Shown: piece by piece, positions 1-7,639 of the stretch
Position numbering within the stretch: the first letter of the stretch is position 1
Layout: every line of letters starts with the position of its first letter
Assembly: GCA_964414425.1 (NCBI GenBank)
Contig: CAYPWL010000026.1
Location: forward strand, 1 to 54,241
Origin: GYS-P2D sp964414425
Lineage (GTDB): Bacteria; Bacteroidota; Bacteroidia; Chitinophagales; Saprospiraceae
Length of the DNA: 54,241 bases
Direction of reading: 5' to 3'
Translations under genes and position numbers: made by a program
The notes under the pieces: model-generated
Database searches by the model: none
What the model was told of the DNA's origin: nothing
What the model saw: only the letters and a program-made list of their open reading frames with translations

Positions 1-1
1 A

Positions 2-124
2 GATTTTCGAGGTCATAGACACTCGAATAGCGATTTAATATATAAGCTATGATATCAACTTGGTATAGCGGAGGAGTTTACGGAGTGGGTAAGACCTGAG
101 AAGATGATTGGTGGGTTGGGGTAA
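2..124 (+). other. possible 3' remnant of a coding region entering from the left edge
   Basis: One plus-strand frame reads open from base 2 to a TAA at 122-124, apart from one in-frame TGA at 50-52. The part after the TGA looks protein-like and ends in MIGGLG. An intrinsic terminator follows 23 bases later, as expected after a plus-strand gene. Either this is the decayed end of a gene, or only the stretch after the TGA is coding. No family is recognised, and without upstream sequence this is weak. Confidence 0.25.
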
Positions 125-147
125 TGGTAAACTCAAGCAAAATATTT

Positions 148-188
148 AAAAGCCCTTACAAACTAAATTCATAAGGGCTTTTGTTTTT
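148..188 (+). terminator. intrinsic terminator
   Basis: A perfect 11-bp stem (arm 148-158, arm 172-182) encloses a 13-nt loop and is followed by a T-rich run. The A-rich left side means it could also work on the minus strand for the 248-1063 gene pair, 60 bases away. Confidence 0.75.
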
Positions 189-247
189 ATTCCATCCTTG
201 ACAAAACTAATTATCTCAGGGCTGAATCTCTGTTAACTTGGGTTCAT

Positions 248-421
248 TCACTCTTGCGATGATAGAGTTCGCCAGAAAAATGGTGTAATCACAATACATC
301 CAATCAAAATTATGATAGTTCTTACCAATTGATTAGTTAGATCTCTTAGCAAGAAATAATCAATTAATAAAAATATTACCCCTGTCCACAAAACTATTTT
401 TAACGCAGTTTCTCTTTTCAT
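248..421 (-). CDS. small two-helix membrane protein
   Basis: This 57-residue reading frame starts at ATG 419-421 and stops at 248-250. The product begins MKRETALKIVLW and has two hydrophobic stretches, roughly residues 8-25 and 33-49, joined by a short polar turn (RDLTNQ). It therefore looks like a small inner-membrane hairpin protein. It starts 9 bases after the stop of the upstream lipoprotein gene on the same strand, so the two are probably co-transcribed. No family is recognised. The short length leaves some risk of a chance frame, but the hydrophobic pattern, the tight spacing and the terminator beyond it support a real gene. Confidence 0.5.
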   Translation of the reverse strand: MKRETALKIVLWTGVIFLLIDYFLLRDLTNQLVRTIIILIGCIVITPFFWRTLSSQE

Positions 422-430
422 ATATATTTC

Positions 431-1063
431 TTACTTTCCGATACAATCATCATAATGAGATCCACATCGATTTAGCTCTTTTATTTCTAAAGACCCACCT
501 ACAACTGCACATCCCAAAATAATTGGGAGTGATATAGGAGCAGATGCGCCTCCACTTCCTATAATAGCTGCTGTGGCAGCGGCACAAGTTACTGAGCTTA
601 GATAGCCAAGTCCCAAAGCTCCACCAATACATATGCCATAATCCCAAGCACAACCCTTGGTGTATTCCTGTGCTCCAGCTATGTCATAGTGCCTCTCTAT
701 GAATATAGGCAATAATTCTTCCTGTGAATACTTATCTAAAGAAAATCTATCATTCAAATCAAGAGCAAGAGTAGATGCTCGTTTAAAGTAACTCAAATAT
801 TCTTGCTCTGTAGTTCCAAATTTTTCTATAAATTTCATTGCCATCTCTTCCGTTGCATTTTCATACTCTACTAATTCCTCTAAAGAAAAATTTTCTCTTA
901 ATTTCTTATTATGATGAAAGGTAAGATCAGTGTATTCCAGAAAAACATCATCAGTTATTAGATTATCTAAAGAGTATTCCGAATCATCTAAAGAGTATTC
1001 CAAATCGTCCGAAGAACATGATATAATCATAAAAAGTAACGCGATCAAACTAAAATATTTCAT
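431..1063 (-). CDS. lipoprotein with glycine/alanine-rich, cysteine-bearing C-terminus
   Basis: The 210-residue product has a lipoprotein signal ending at Cys16 (MIISCSSDD), so it should be lipid-anchored. Residues 20-34 hold a 7-residue repeat (EYSLDDS/EYSLDNL), made by two 16-bp identical blocks 21 bp apart in the DNA (965-980 and 986-1001). A charged helical middle (about 45-130) precedes a very different C-terminus, residues 138-210, which is rich in Gly, Ala and Ile with cysteines at 138, 145, 160, 185, 200 and 207. Such a tail resembles glycine-zipper or bacteriocin-like membrane-inserting segments, but this is only resemblance. A small membrane gene (248-421) follows in the same direction. 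Function is unknown. Confidence 0.75.
   Translation of the reverse strand: MKYFSLIALLFMIISCSSDDLEYSLDDSEYSLDNLITDDVFLEYTDLTFHHNKKLRENFSLEELVEYENATEEMAMKFIEKFGTTEQEYLSYFKRASTLALDLNDRFSLDKYSQEELLPIFIERHYDIAGAQEYTKGCAWDYGICIGGALGLGYLSSVTCAAATAAIIGSGGASAPISLPIILGCAVVGGSLEIKELNRCGSHYDDCIGK
965..1001. repeat. 21-bp tandem repeat inside the lipoprotein gene
   Basis: The 16-base block at 965-980 recurs exactly at 986-1001, giving a period of 21 bases, or seven codons. It duplicates the EYSLDD peptide just after the lipoprotein cysteine, so slippage here would change linker length without breaking the frame. Confidence 0.8.
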
Positions 1064-1523
1064 TTATTTCTGTTTAATAATAATTAAGTTGCACCCCACA
1101 CCTTTAGGAGTCAGTCCGTACTTCAATATTGCTTGGACATTTTCGCTGATATGATTCCTCCGATCTCTTTAGAGAGTTTAGCTCGTCATTCTGATTTCAA
1201 CATGTCAATTCTATTGTATGACATATCAAGTGGTTCGACTACCCATAATCTCTAAGTCAATCGATGTTAATATCGTAGTTTACTAAGTGCTATTTATTAT
1301 AATAAATAGCGATCTTGTAGTGTTAAATTATGAGCACTTAAATAGTATAAATTTATATTAATCATTGAATATCAGATAATTATGATTATCTATTTTTAGC
1401 ACATCAACTTATATTCGCATCGCCCATTCTTTTAGAGGCTACAAATTGCTCTGTAACACTCCGGGCTAACGAGGTACTTTATCGCTCATTAAAAAGCAAT
1501 ATCTTTAAGCTCAAACTTTGTTG
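1064..1523. other. gene-free, AT-rich interval with one perfect palindrome
   Basis: No convincing gene is seen. On the minus strand an ATG-less frame ends just before the lipoprotein start and reads LTPKGVGC, but it has stops upstream. A perfect 22-bp palindrome with 10-bp arms lies at 1289-1310. It has no T-run on either side, so it is more like an operator or cruciform than a terminator. The interval separates the lipoprotein gene from the Uma2 pseudogene and may be decayed accessory DNA. Confidence 0.4.
1289..1310. repeat. perfect 22-bp palindrome
   Basis: Arms 1289-1298 and 1301-1310 are exact reverse complements around an AT centre. It lies in a gene-free interval about 215 bases upstream of the Uma2 pseudogene. 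It could be a binding site for a dimeric regulator or a mobile-element relic. It is very AT-rich, so chance is not excluded. Confidence 0.45.
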
Positions 1524-2110
1524 ATGGCAGAGATCACCTCCTTATCCCAACTTAATCCTGACGGCTACTATACCTATCAGGATTATCTCACTTGGAAGTT
1601 CAAGGAGCGAGTAGAACTATTCAAAGGGGTAATTGCTAAGATGTCACCTGCTCCGAATCGTAGACATCAAGAGATTAGTGGTTTCTTGGCAATGAGTATT
1701 TACAACTATTTGCAGGGCAAGCCATGTAAGGCTTACACGGCTCCCTTCGATGTGCGTCTACCCGTATCAAATAAAGAAGGAAAAGTTGATACTGTAGTAC
1801 AGCCAGACATCTGTGTAGTATGCAACTTGGATCTACTCGATGAGCAGGGTTGTAATGGCGCCCAAGCTTAGTGATCGAAATCTTATCTCCTGGTAATTCA
1901 ATCCGGGAGATGAAAGACAAGTTTGAGTTGTACGAGCAATCTCAGATACCTGTATACTGGATAGTTGACCCACATAAAGAATCAGTTATCATCTATACGC
2001 TCAATGCTGATGTGCGCTATGTAGGTAGCAGACCTTACGTAACTGGTGATCAGTTTACTTCTGATGTGCTGCAAGGCATAACGATTGATGTTAAGAAGGT
2101 ATTTGAGTAA
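1524..2110 (+). pseudogene. Uma2-family putative restriction-like endonuclease, frameshifted
   Basis: Uma2 (DUF820) proteins have a PD-(D/E)XK nuclease-like fold; their role is mostly unknown. The first part (ATG 1524, MAEITSLSQL) runs to a TAG at 1869-1871. The second part continues one frame over as VIEILSPGNS and REMKDKFELYE, then runs to TAA 2110. Adding one C to the CCC run near 1861-1863 restores a full-length protein of about 195 residues and gives GAPSLVIEIL, the family core motif. The lesion is thus a single-base deletion, or a homopolymer sequencing error. A TTG at 1518 is an alternative start. A second, inverted copy lies immediately downstream. Confidence 0.8.
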
Positions 2111-2127
2111 GAGAAGTATGAGAATGT

Positions 2128-2717
2128 TTATCTGAAGATTTCTTCTAATTCAATCTCCAATCCGTCGATACAATGACTCCGAAGCGCGTCTCCGACAAGA
2201 TAAGGCCGGCTTCCTATGTAGACTTGATTCTTATCCAAGGTGTAAACTATTATATCCATTCTATTTGGATCAATGATCCAATATTCCTGTACTCTTGACG
2301 CCTCATACAAATCAAACTTTTGCTTCATTTCTCGATCAGAATTGCCGGGTGAAAGGATTTCAATTACCAAGTCTGGCGCCCCGTTACAGCCTTGTTCGTC
2401 AAGTTTGTCATCATCACATATTACGACGATATCTGGCTGAACCACAGTATCTGGTTTATCTACATTTTTTTTGAAACTGGTAGTCGAATATCAAATGGAG
2501 CCGAAAACACATGACAAGATTTATACCTAAGGTGTGACTATAGCAGTCCATACAGAGCACTGGATATAGCTTGATGCCTTCTATTAGGCACTGGCGACAT
2601 CTTGGCTAACCAAAGCCTAAAAAGCTCGACCCTGTCCTCAAATTTCCATGAGAGGTAGTCTTGATAAGTATAATATCCGTCAGGATCAAGCTGTGACAAT
2701 GAGGTGATTTCAGCCAT
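2128..2717 (-). pseudogene. second Uma2-family gene, degenerate, convergent with the first
   Basis: Reading leftward from ATG 2715-2717, the product begins MAEITSLSQLDPDGYYTYQD, nearly the same as the plus-strand neighbour. Two lesions break it: an in-frame TAG after SALYGLL, and a one-base loss in the eight-base A/T run near 2464-2472. After that loss the frame continues from about 2445 as VVQPDIVVICDDD to the stop at 2128, with GAPDLVIEILSPGNS intact. With two independent lesions this copy is more clearly a pseudogene than the first. The tail-to-tail pair is an inverted duplication of about 590 bp arms, separated by 17 bases. Confidence 0.8.
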
Positions 2718-2820
2718 ATCTGATAACTGTCTCTGTAAAAAGACACGAATTGATGGTCAAAAGCTCACACTACCTTCCATGGCTCATTGCCTTATTTGAG
2801 ATAATCACAAAGCTCACCCC

Positions 2821-2850
2821 TTGAAATACGATAGTATTTTTCTATCTTTG
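2821..2850 (+). promoter_or_regulatory. Bacteroidota-type promoter for the YceD-rpmF operon
   Basis: TTG at 2821-2823 and TATCTTTG at 2843-2850 are separated by 19 bases, the phylum's -33/-7 arrangement (TTTG / TAnnTTTG). It lies 35 bases before the YceD-like start. The bases after the -7 element, CTTTGCGCTCCATTTT, are identical to those at the inositol-phosphate synthase promoter. Confidence 0.7.
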
Positions 2851-2885
2851 CGCTCCATTTTTGAATAGCTGAATGTACGTATCTT

Positions 2886-3407
2886 ATGAATCCATACAGA
2901 ATCGCATATAAAGGCTTAAAAAATGGGACCCACAATATAGATTTTGACATAGATGCTGATTTCTTCAAAAATTTTGAGAAGTCCAGAATTACGGAATCAG
3001 CAATCAAAGTGGACATTGAGATAGATGTTAGGTCGACGATGATGGTATTCGACTTTACAATTTCCGGAATATATAGGGGGGATTGTGATCGATGTACTGC
3101 TCCAATCGACATCAATATATCTGGAGTGGATCAAGTGATCTTTAAGTTTTCGGAGGAAGAAATTGCTAACACTGATGAAGTAATTTTTATCGATCCGAAA
3201 GAGACTCATATCGATCTTACTCAGGTACTCTATCAATTGATCCATGCGCATCTACCGATATCGGCCAGCAGAGATTGTGAGACCGAAGAGTACAAATACT
3301 GTGATCATCAAGTGTTAGATCGATTAGAGTATCGAGCTCCAGAAGATGTCGATGATAATAGCAGTAATCCATTGTGGGGAGCGTTAAAAGACTTAGATTT
3401 AAAATAG
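2886..3407 (+). CDS. YceD/DUF177 family protein
   Basis: This 173-residue protein belongs to the DUF177 (YceD) family, encoded next to rpmF in most bacteria and linked to 23S rRNA accumulation or large-subunit assembly. A CDRC pair at residues 67-70 matches the CxxC of the family, and the acidic C-terminus with NPLWGALKDLDL is also typical. The stop is 21 bases before rpmF, the canonical operon, and a good promoter (2821-2850) lies just upstream. The context makes the call firm, although the biochemical role of the family is not settled. Confidence 0.9.
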   Translation: MNPYRIAYKGLKNGTHNIDFDIDADFFKNFEKSRITESAIKVDIEIDVRSTMMVFDFTISGIYRGDCDRCTAPIDINISGVDQVIFKFSEEEIANTDEVIFIDPKETHIDLTQVLYQLIHAHLPISASRDCETEEYKYCDHQVLDRLEYRAPEDVDDNSSNPLWGALKDLDLK

Positions 3408-3428
3408 AAGACTAAATAACAAGAGAAA

Positions 3429-3626
3429 ATGGCACATCCTAAGAGTAGAATCTCCAAGCAGAGAAAAAGAAAAAGAAGAACTCATAAGAAGGCTATTGCC
3501 CCTACGATCTCTATCTGTAAGAATACAGGTGAGGCACACCTCTATCATAGAGCCTACTGGCATGATGGTGCGATGTATTACAAAGGTCAGGTGGTTATCC
3601 CTGCAGAGGAAGAGATATTCGAATAA
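3429..3626 (+). CDS. rpmF: 50S ribosomal protein L32
   Basis: The 65-residue product starts MAHPKSRISKQRKRKRRTHK, the basic N-terminus of L32. Classical L32 has a four-cysteine zinc ribbon. Here only Cys30 remains (ISICKNTGEAHLYHRAYW), so the protein should fold without that zinc site. This cysteine-poor form is, as I recall, common in Bacteroidota. It is the second gene of the DUF177-rpmF operon, and a strong terminator lies 35 bases downstream. Confidence 0.95.
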   Translation: MAHPKSRISKQRKRKRRTHKKAIAPTISICKNTGEAHLYHRAYWHDGAMYYKGQVVIPAEEEIFE

Positions 3627-3644
3627 TTATATTCCATGTATATA

Positions 3645-3697
3645 TTCCGCTTAGGCGGAAAAGCTCCACCGGTAAAAGAGACTGTTGGAGCTTTTTT
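3645..3697 (+). terminator. hairpin plus intrinsic terminator after rpmF
   Basis: A short hairpin (TTCCGC / GCGGAA, 3645-3660) is directly followed by a second stem (arms 3661-3668 and 3686-3693) and a T-run. The second is the terminator of the DUF177-rpmF operon. Confidence 0.8.
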
Positions 3698-3750
3698 AAT
3701 TTGAACTACATCCATCACAAGATTCTTAACAGAATATATAAACCACAGAC

Positions 3751-4131
3751 ATGAAAGAAATCAAAAATACTCCTAATGCACCTGCTCCTGTAGGTCCATA
3801 CAACCAAGCAACTCTGGCCAATGGTACGCTCTATATAGCTGGACAGATTCCTATCAATCCCGCTACTGGCGATATCGTCAATACCGACATCGAAGCCGAA
3901 ACACATCAAGTGATGACTAACCTTAAGAACATACTTGAAAATGCCGGAATGACTTTTGGGCACGTCGTAAAGTGTAGTGTATTCGTCAAGAATATGCAGG
4001 ACTATGGCAGGATCAATGCGGTATATGCACAGTACTTCAATGATGATACAGCGCCTGCTCGTGAACTCGTAGAAGTATCTGCCCTACCTAAATATGTCAA
4101 TGTAGAGATCTCTGCTATTGCAGTAAAATAG
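3751..4131 (+). CDS. ridA: RidA family reactive enamine/imine deaminase
   Basis: The 126-residue protein is a full-length RidA (YjgF/UK114). The family hydrolyses reactive 2-aminoacrylate and related enamines, such as those made by threonine/serine dehydratase, and releases ammonia. It acts in the cytosol as a trimer. Recognisable parts are VGPYNQA near the start, YIAGQIP, and the C-terminal block APARELVEVSALPK with the conserved arginine that contacts the substrate carboxylate. The gene stands between the rpmF terminator and trpS, 30 bases upstream of trpS, and may share a transcript with it. Confidence 0.93.
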   Translation: MKEIKNTPNAPAPVGPYNQATLANGTLYIAGQIPINPATGDIVNTDIEAETHQVMTNLKNILENAGMTFGHVVKCSVFVKNMQDYGRINAVYAQYFNDDTAPARELVEVSALPKYVNVEISAIAVK

Positions 4132-4161
4132 AGTCAGTCGGCGACTAAAGTCAGTAGAATT

Positions 4162-5175
4162 ATGAGTAAAAAAACAATCTTATCGTGTATTCAACCAACA
4201 GGTCAGATGCACTTGGGCAATTACTTCGGCGCTGTTAAGAACTGGGTAGAACTTCAAGCAGATTATCAGTGCTACTATGGAGTAGTAGATTATCATGCCA
4301 TGACTATGCCCTATGATGTCAAAAAACTAAGAAACAACACTTGGGAGCTCATCATGAATCTCGTCGCCGTTGGCATCGAGCCAAGTAATCTATTTATTCA
4401 GTCGTTAGTACCAGAACATGCTGAACTCAGCTGGATACTCAATTGCTACTGCTCTTATGGTCAGCTGACTAGGATGACACAGTTTAAAGACAAAAGCCAG
4501 AAGACTTCTGAGGCGAACAAGGAGAGCTTCATTTCTGCGGGCTTGTTAGACTATCCGGTGCTCCAGGCTGCTGATATATTGATATACAGGGCTGACTTTG
4601 TCCCTGTTGGCAAGGATCAGGAGCAGCATCTTGAGCTAACTCGTGATATCGCCCAGCGATTTAATCATGGTGTAGGCAAGGATTACTTTATGTTGCCCGA
4701 TACTCTGTTTACTGAGACGCCTAAGATTCGCTCAACTGCTGACCCAACACGTAAGATGAGTAAGAGCGCCGGAGAGAAACATTGGATCAGCGTATTTGCA
4801 GATGAAGCCAGATTGCGCAAGCAAATAAAATCTGCCGTAACAGATACTGGCGAGCCTGTAGCAGGTCAGATGAGTGATGGCGTAGATAATCTATTCACAC
4901 TACTGACAGCATCAGGAGATCCCGATAATCAGTACGATGGGCTGATGAAAGATTTTGAGTCGGGCACCCTAAAGTATTCAGAACTCAAAGGCGTCGTGGC
5001 AGATAGCCTCGTCAAGATGACATCACAGTTCATAGAGCGCAAGGCAGCACTGAAAGACAACAAGCGAGAATTAAAATATCAAGTAAAGCAGTCCTCAGAG
5101 CTGATACGCAAGAGAGCTCAACAGACACTATCTGAAGTAAAAGACTTAGTTGGACTGCTCAATGTTAAGTTCTAA
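4162..5175 (+). CDS. trpS: tryptophanyl-tRNA synthetase
   Basis: This is a 337-residue class I aminoacyl-tRNA synthetase that charges tRNA-Trp. The HIGH-like motif is in PTGQMHLGNYFGA near the N-terminus, and the KMSKS motif is in TRKMSKSAGEKH around residue 200. GKDQEQHLELTRDIAQRFN is the typical substrate-pocket segment of TrpRS. Length and motif spacing are normal. It follows ridA by 30 bases and converges with the CBM48-HhH gene, 18 bases away. Confidence 0.96.
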   Translation: MSKKTILSCIQPTGQMHLGNYFGAVKNWVELQADYQCYYGVVDYHAMTMPYDVKKLRNNTWELIMNLVAVGIEPSNLFIQSLVPEHAELSWILNCYCSYGQLTRMTQFKDKSQKTSEANKESFISAGLLDYPVLQAADILIYRADFVPVGKDQEQHLELTRDIAQRFNHGVGKDYFMLPDTLFTETPKIRSTADPTRKMSKSAGEKHWISVFADEARLRKQIKSAVTDTGEPVAGQMSDGVDNLFTLLTASGDPDNQYDGLMKDFESGTLKYSELKGVVADSLVKMTSQFIERKAALKDNKRELKYQVKQSSELIRKRAQQTLSEVKDLVGLLNVKF

Positions 5176-5193
5176 TAGCGTGTAGCAAGCAGG

Positions 5194-5841
5194 CTATTTA
5201 GCCTTTCTACCACCTTTAAGTTCGTCCTGTAACTTTTTCAACAGGGTCATATCTCCCTTGGATAAGAGCTTGGCTTGTTTAGGCCATGTGATCGGATCAT
5301 GCATAGTGTATCTCTTACCTGCGGCTAGCAGGACTTTTTTGAGCGCCGCTGGCTTGGCCTTAGCGACTGCCTCGTAGGATCCGTATCCCGCATCGGTAAG
5401 TAACCCTGCAATCTTGGGTCCCACACCTTCTATAGCCGTCAAGTCAATCTTTTTGGATTGAGATTTTTTTGACGTTGCTTTCTTTGTTGCCGATTTTTTG
5501 GTGGTTGCCTTTTTGACGGGCACTTCTTCTACGATATTAAGCAGATCTACCACACAGTTATCCACAGCGAAGCATGATACATGGCAATATGCATCGGCCT
5601 CCCCATCATTTACCCAAGTGTCATGGTCGACACAATATCTATACTCATATATTTTACCGGGATCAAGCAAGATTTCTGCTTTGTAACCGTCCTTAGATTT
5701 CTTCATGCTTGGCGCAGCGTCCCAGTCCCAATTATTGAACTCTCCGAGCACACGGATATCTGACCCTTCAGTGGATTTGGGCAAGCTAAAAGTTACTTTG
5801 TAAGCCTTCTTCGACTTGATGTATTTCTTTGTTAGTGACAT
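5194..5841 (-). CDS. CBM48/isoamylase-type early set domain fused to a helix-hairpin-helix domain
   Basis: The 215-residue product has three parts. Residues about 12-100 form a glycogen-binding-like early set domain (VLGEFNNWDWDAAPSM, YEYRYCVD), related to CBM48/AMPK-beta modules. Residues 108-131 are a Lys/Thr/Ser linker (KKATTKKSATKKATSKK). Residues 132-212 are a helix-hairpin-helix domain (LTAIEGVGPKIAGLLTDAG, then DPITWPKQAKLL and LKKLQDELKGGR), a type seen as a C-terminal add-on in several Bacteroidota proteins. The first domain suggests polysaccharide binding, while the linker and HhH suggest nucleic-acid or ribosome contact. Several cysteines (70, 86, 90, 96) cluster at the end of the first domain. 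The function is not known. Confidence 0.8.
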   Translation of the reverse strand: MSLTKKYIKSKKAYKVTFSLPKSTEGSDIRVLGEFNNWDWDAAPSMKKSKDGYKAEILLDPGKIYEYRYCVDHDTWVNDGEADAYCHVSCFAVDNCVVDLLNIVEEVPVKKATTKKSATKKATSKKSQSKKIDLTAIEGVGPKIAGLLTDAGYGSYEAVAKAKPAALKKVLLAAGKRYTMHDPITWPKQAKLLSKGDMTLLKKLQDELKGGRKAK

Positions 5842-5945
5842 TGTATGATTTTTGACCTAATTCTAACTCTAAAATACGTCTATTTAATACCTCAGATGGA
5901 GATGAAATATTGATAATTTGTTATGTTCAGCATCAAATACACATC

Positions 5946-6554
5946 ATGAAAATATTTTGCATCGGTAGAAATTATGCCAAGCATGCCAAGGAAATGAATA
6001 GTCCGCTGCCCTCTCAACCGATGGTATTCATGAAGCCGGCCACGGCGCTATTACCTTATGGACAGTCATTTTTTTACCCAGATTTTTCGGATAATATCCA
6101 TTACGAGCTCGAAGTAGTTGTGAAAATCAAGGAGCAAGGCAAACGCATCGCCCCCTCCAATGTATGGAGCCATATCGGTGAGATATCTCTCGGTATAGAC
6201 TTTACCGCTCGTGATATCCAAGCCCGATGTAAAGAGAAGGGACATCCGTGGGAGATTGCTAAAAGTTTCGATTACTCTGCGGCCATCGGCAAATGGAAAG
6301 AGGTCGATAAAGCGTCTTTCGCCGCCATTCAATTTGATTTAAAAAAGAACGGGCGGCAAGTGCAGATCGGGGAGACTTCGGATATGATATTTGATATAGA
6401 AGCACTGGTAACTTATATCTCACATCGATTCACATTACAAAAAGGAGACCTCATCTATACAGGCACTCCCGAGGGCGTCGGGCCCATAGCTCGGGGAGAT
6501 GTCTTAGAAGGATTTCTCCATGGAGAATCTCTGCTCTTTTGTGATATCAAATAA
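5946..6554 (+). CDS. fumarylacetoacetate hydrolase family protein
   Basis: This 202-residue protein has the compact FAH fold shared by acylpyruvases, oxaloacetate tautomerases/decarboxylases and related hydrolases. It begins MKIFCIGRNYAKHAKEMN. Metal ligands are visible as the E-x-E pair at residues 54-56 (HYELEVVV) and the aspartate in SLGIDFTARD. The end of the fold is TGTPEGVGPI. A TTG at 5910 would add 12 residues, but the ATG at 5946 matches the family's short N-terminus. The exact substrate cannot be read from the sequence; acylpyruvate or oxaloacetate chemistry is most likely. Confidence 0.88.
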   Translation: MKIFCIGRNYAKHAKEMNSPLPSQPMVFMKPATALLPYGQSFFYPDFSDNIHYELEVVVKIKEQGKRIAPSNVWSHIGEISLGIDFTARDIQARCKEKGHPWEIAKSFDYSAAIGKWKEVDKASFAAIQFDLKKNGRQVQIGETSDMIFDIEALVTYISHRFTLQKGDLIYTGTPEGVGPIARGDVLEGFLHGESLLFCDIK

Positions 6555-6646
6555 ATCAAAATTAGACAATGACCCACTGACTCATCCACAGATCGATATC
6601 TGCGATTTTAGTTAGCTTTAATGTCATAAACGAAGCTTGCCTTACT

Positions 6647-7639
6647 GTGAAATGGTCTGACAGAGGATATTGGGTATCGACATTATACAAGTATCAGTCC
6701 TTGATCTATTGGATCATGTACTCGGCCTATTTCAGATCGCTTACATTCTTTTCTGCGGCTAATTCGGCTTTACACTTAGGTGGTATGCTCGATGACACTA
6801 AGACTGCTATCTACGATCTTACGCAAGAAAAGTATCTTCCAAAAACTATAGTTGTTTCTCAGCGAGATGATCTCACAGCTAAACTACAGCACGCTCAGAT
6901 CCCATTCCCGCTCATCATAAAGCCCAATGTTGGATTCAAAGGATTCATGGTGAGACGTATAGATCGTATTGATGAACTACTGGAGATTCAATCTCAGTTT
7001 GGTAATCGGGAGATGCTGATCCAAGAGTTTTTATCCCATAGCTCAGAGTACTCTATCATGTGTTATCGGCTCAAGGCTGATCCAGGCTACGGTATATCTT
7101 CTTTTGTCGAGAAGGTCATGCCGTATGTTATAGGAGATGGTCAGACGACGATCAAAGAATTGGTCCATAATTTAGATAACCCCTTCTTAAACAAAGAGTT
7201 AGTTTTTAAGAAACTCGAAGAGAAACAAGATGACATATTAGCCGATCAAGAAAAACTCATCCTTGATCATGTAGGCAATTATGCTCGGGGCTCTAAGTTT
7301 TATGATCGCTCTAGTCATATCGATAGCGCTTTACATCAGGCAATAGACGATTTTTTCTCTGAGTTTGATGGCTTGAACTTCGGCAGGCTTGACCTAAAGG
7401 CCAACTCAATCGATGAGATCAAGCAGGGTAACTTTAAGATCCTCGAGATTAATGGCGCCAAAGCTGAGCCCATACATATCTATGATCCTGAACTATCATG
7501 GTCTCAGATCGTTAGAGATATTTCATTTCATTGGAAGACCTTGTTTAAAATAGTTAAAGAAAATAGCGACCAGGAGGTACCTACCACTGCAGAAGGATGG
7601 AAGTCCTTTTGGAGCTTAAAAAAAGCTGTTAATTCATGA
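6647..7639 (+). CDS. ATP-grasp domain protein, D-alanine-D-alanine ligase-like
   Basis: The 330-residue product starts at GTG 6647 (MKWSDRGYW); the frame is open further left but has no ATG. FPLIIKPNVGFKGFMVRRI is the ATP-grasp lysine strand and glycine loop, and GRLDLKA plus FKILEINGAKAEP carry the Mg-binding acidic residues and asparagine. The N-terminal part (RSLTFFSAANSALHLGGML) is typical of an uncharacterised Bacteroidota ATP-grasp subgroup. Such enzymes join a carboxylate to an amine or amino acid through an acyl-phosphate. The ligand is unknown. Its TGA overlaps the coaX ATG by four bases, so the two are translationally coupled. Confidence 0.85.
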   Translation: MKWSDRGYWVSTLYKYQSLIYWIMYSAYFRSLTFFSAANSALHLGGMLDDTKTAIYDLTQEKYLPKTIVVSQRDDLTAKLQHAQIPFPLIIKPNVGFKGFMVRRIDRIDELLEIQSQFGNREMLIQEFLSHSSEYSIMCYRLKADPGYGISSFVEKVMPYVIGDGQTTIKELVHNLDNPFLNKELVFKKLEEKQDDILADQEKLILDHVGNYARGSKFYDRSSHIDSALHQAIDDFFSEFDGLNFGRLDLKANSIDEIKQGNFKILEINGAKAEPIHIYDPELSWSQIVRDISFHWKTLFKIVKENSDQEVPTTAEGWKSFWSLKKAVNS

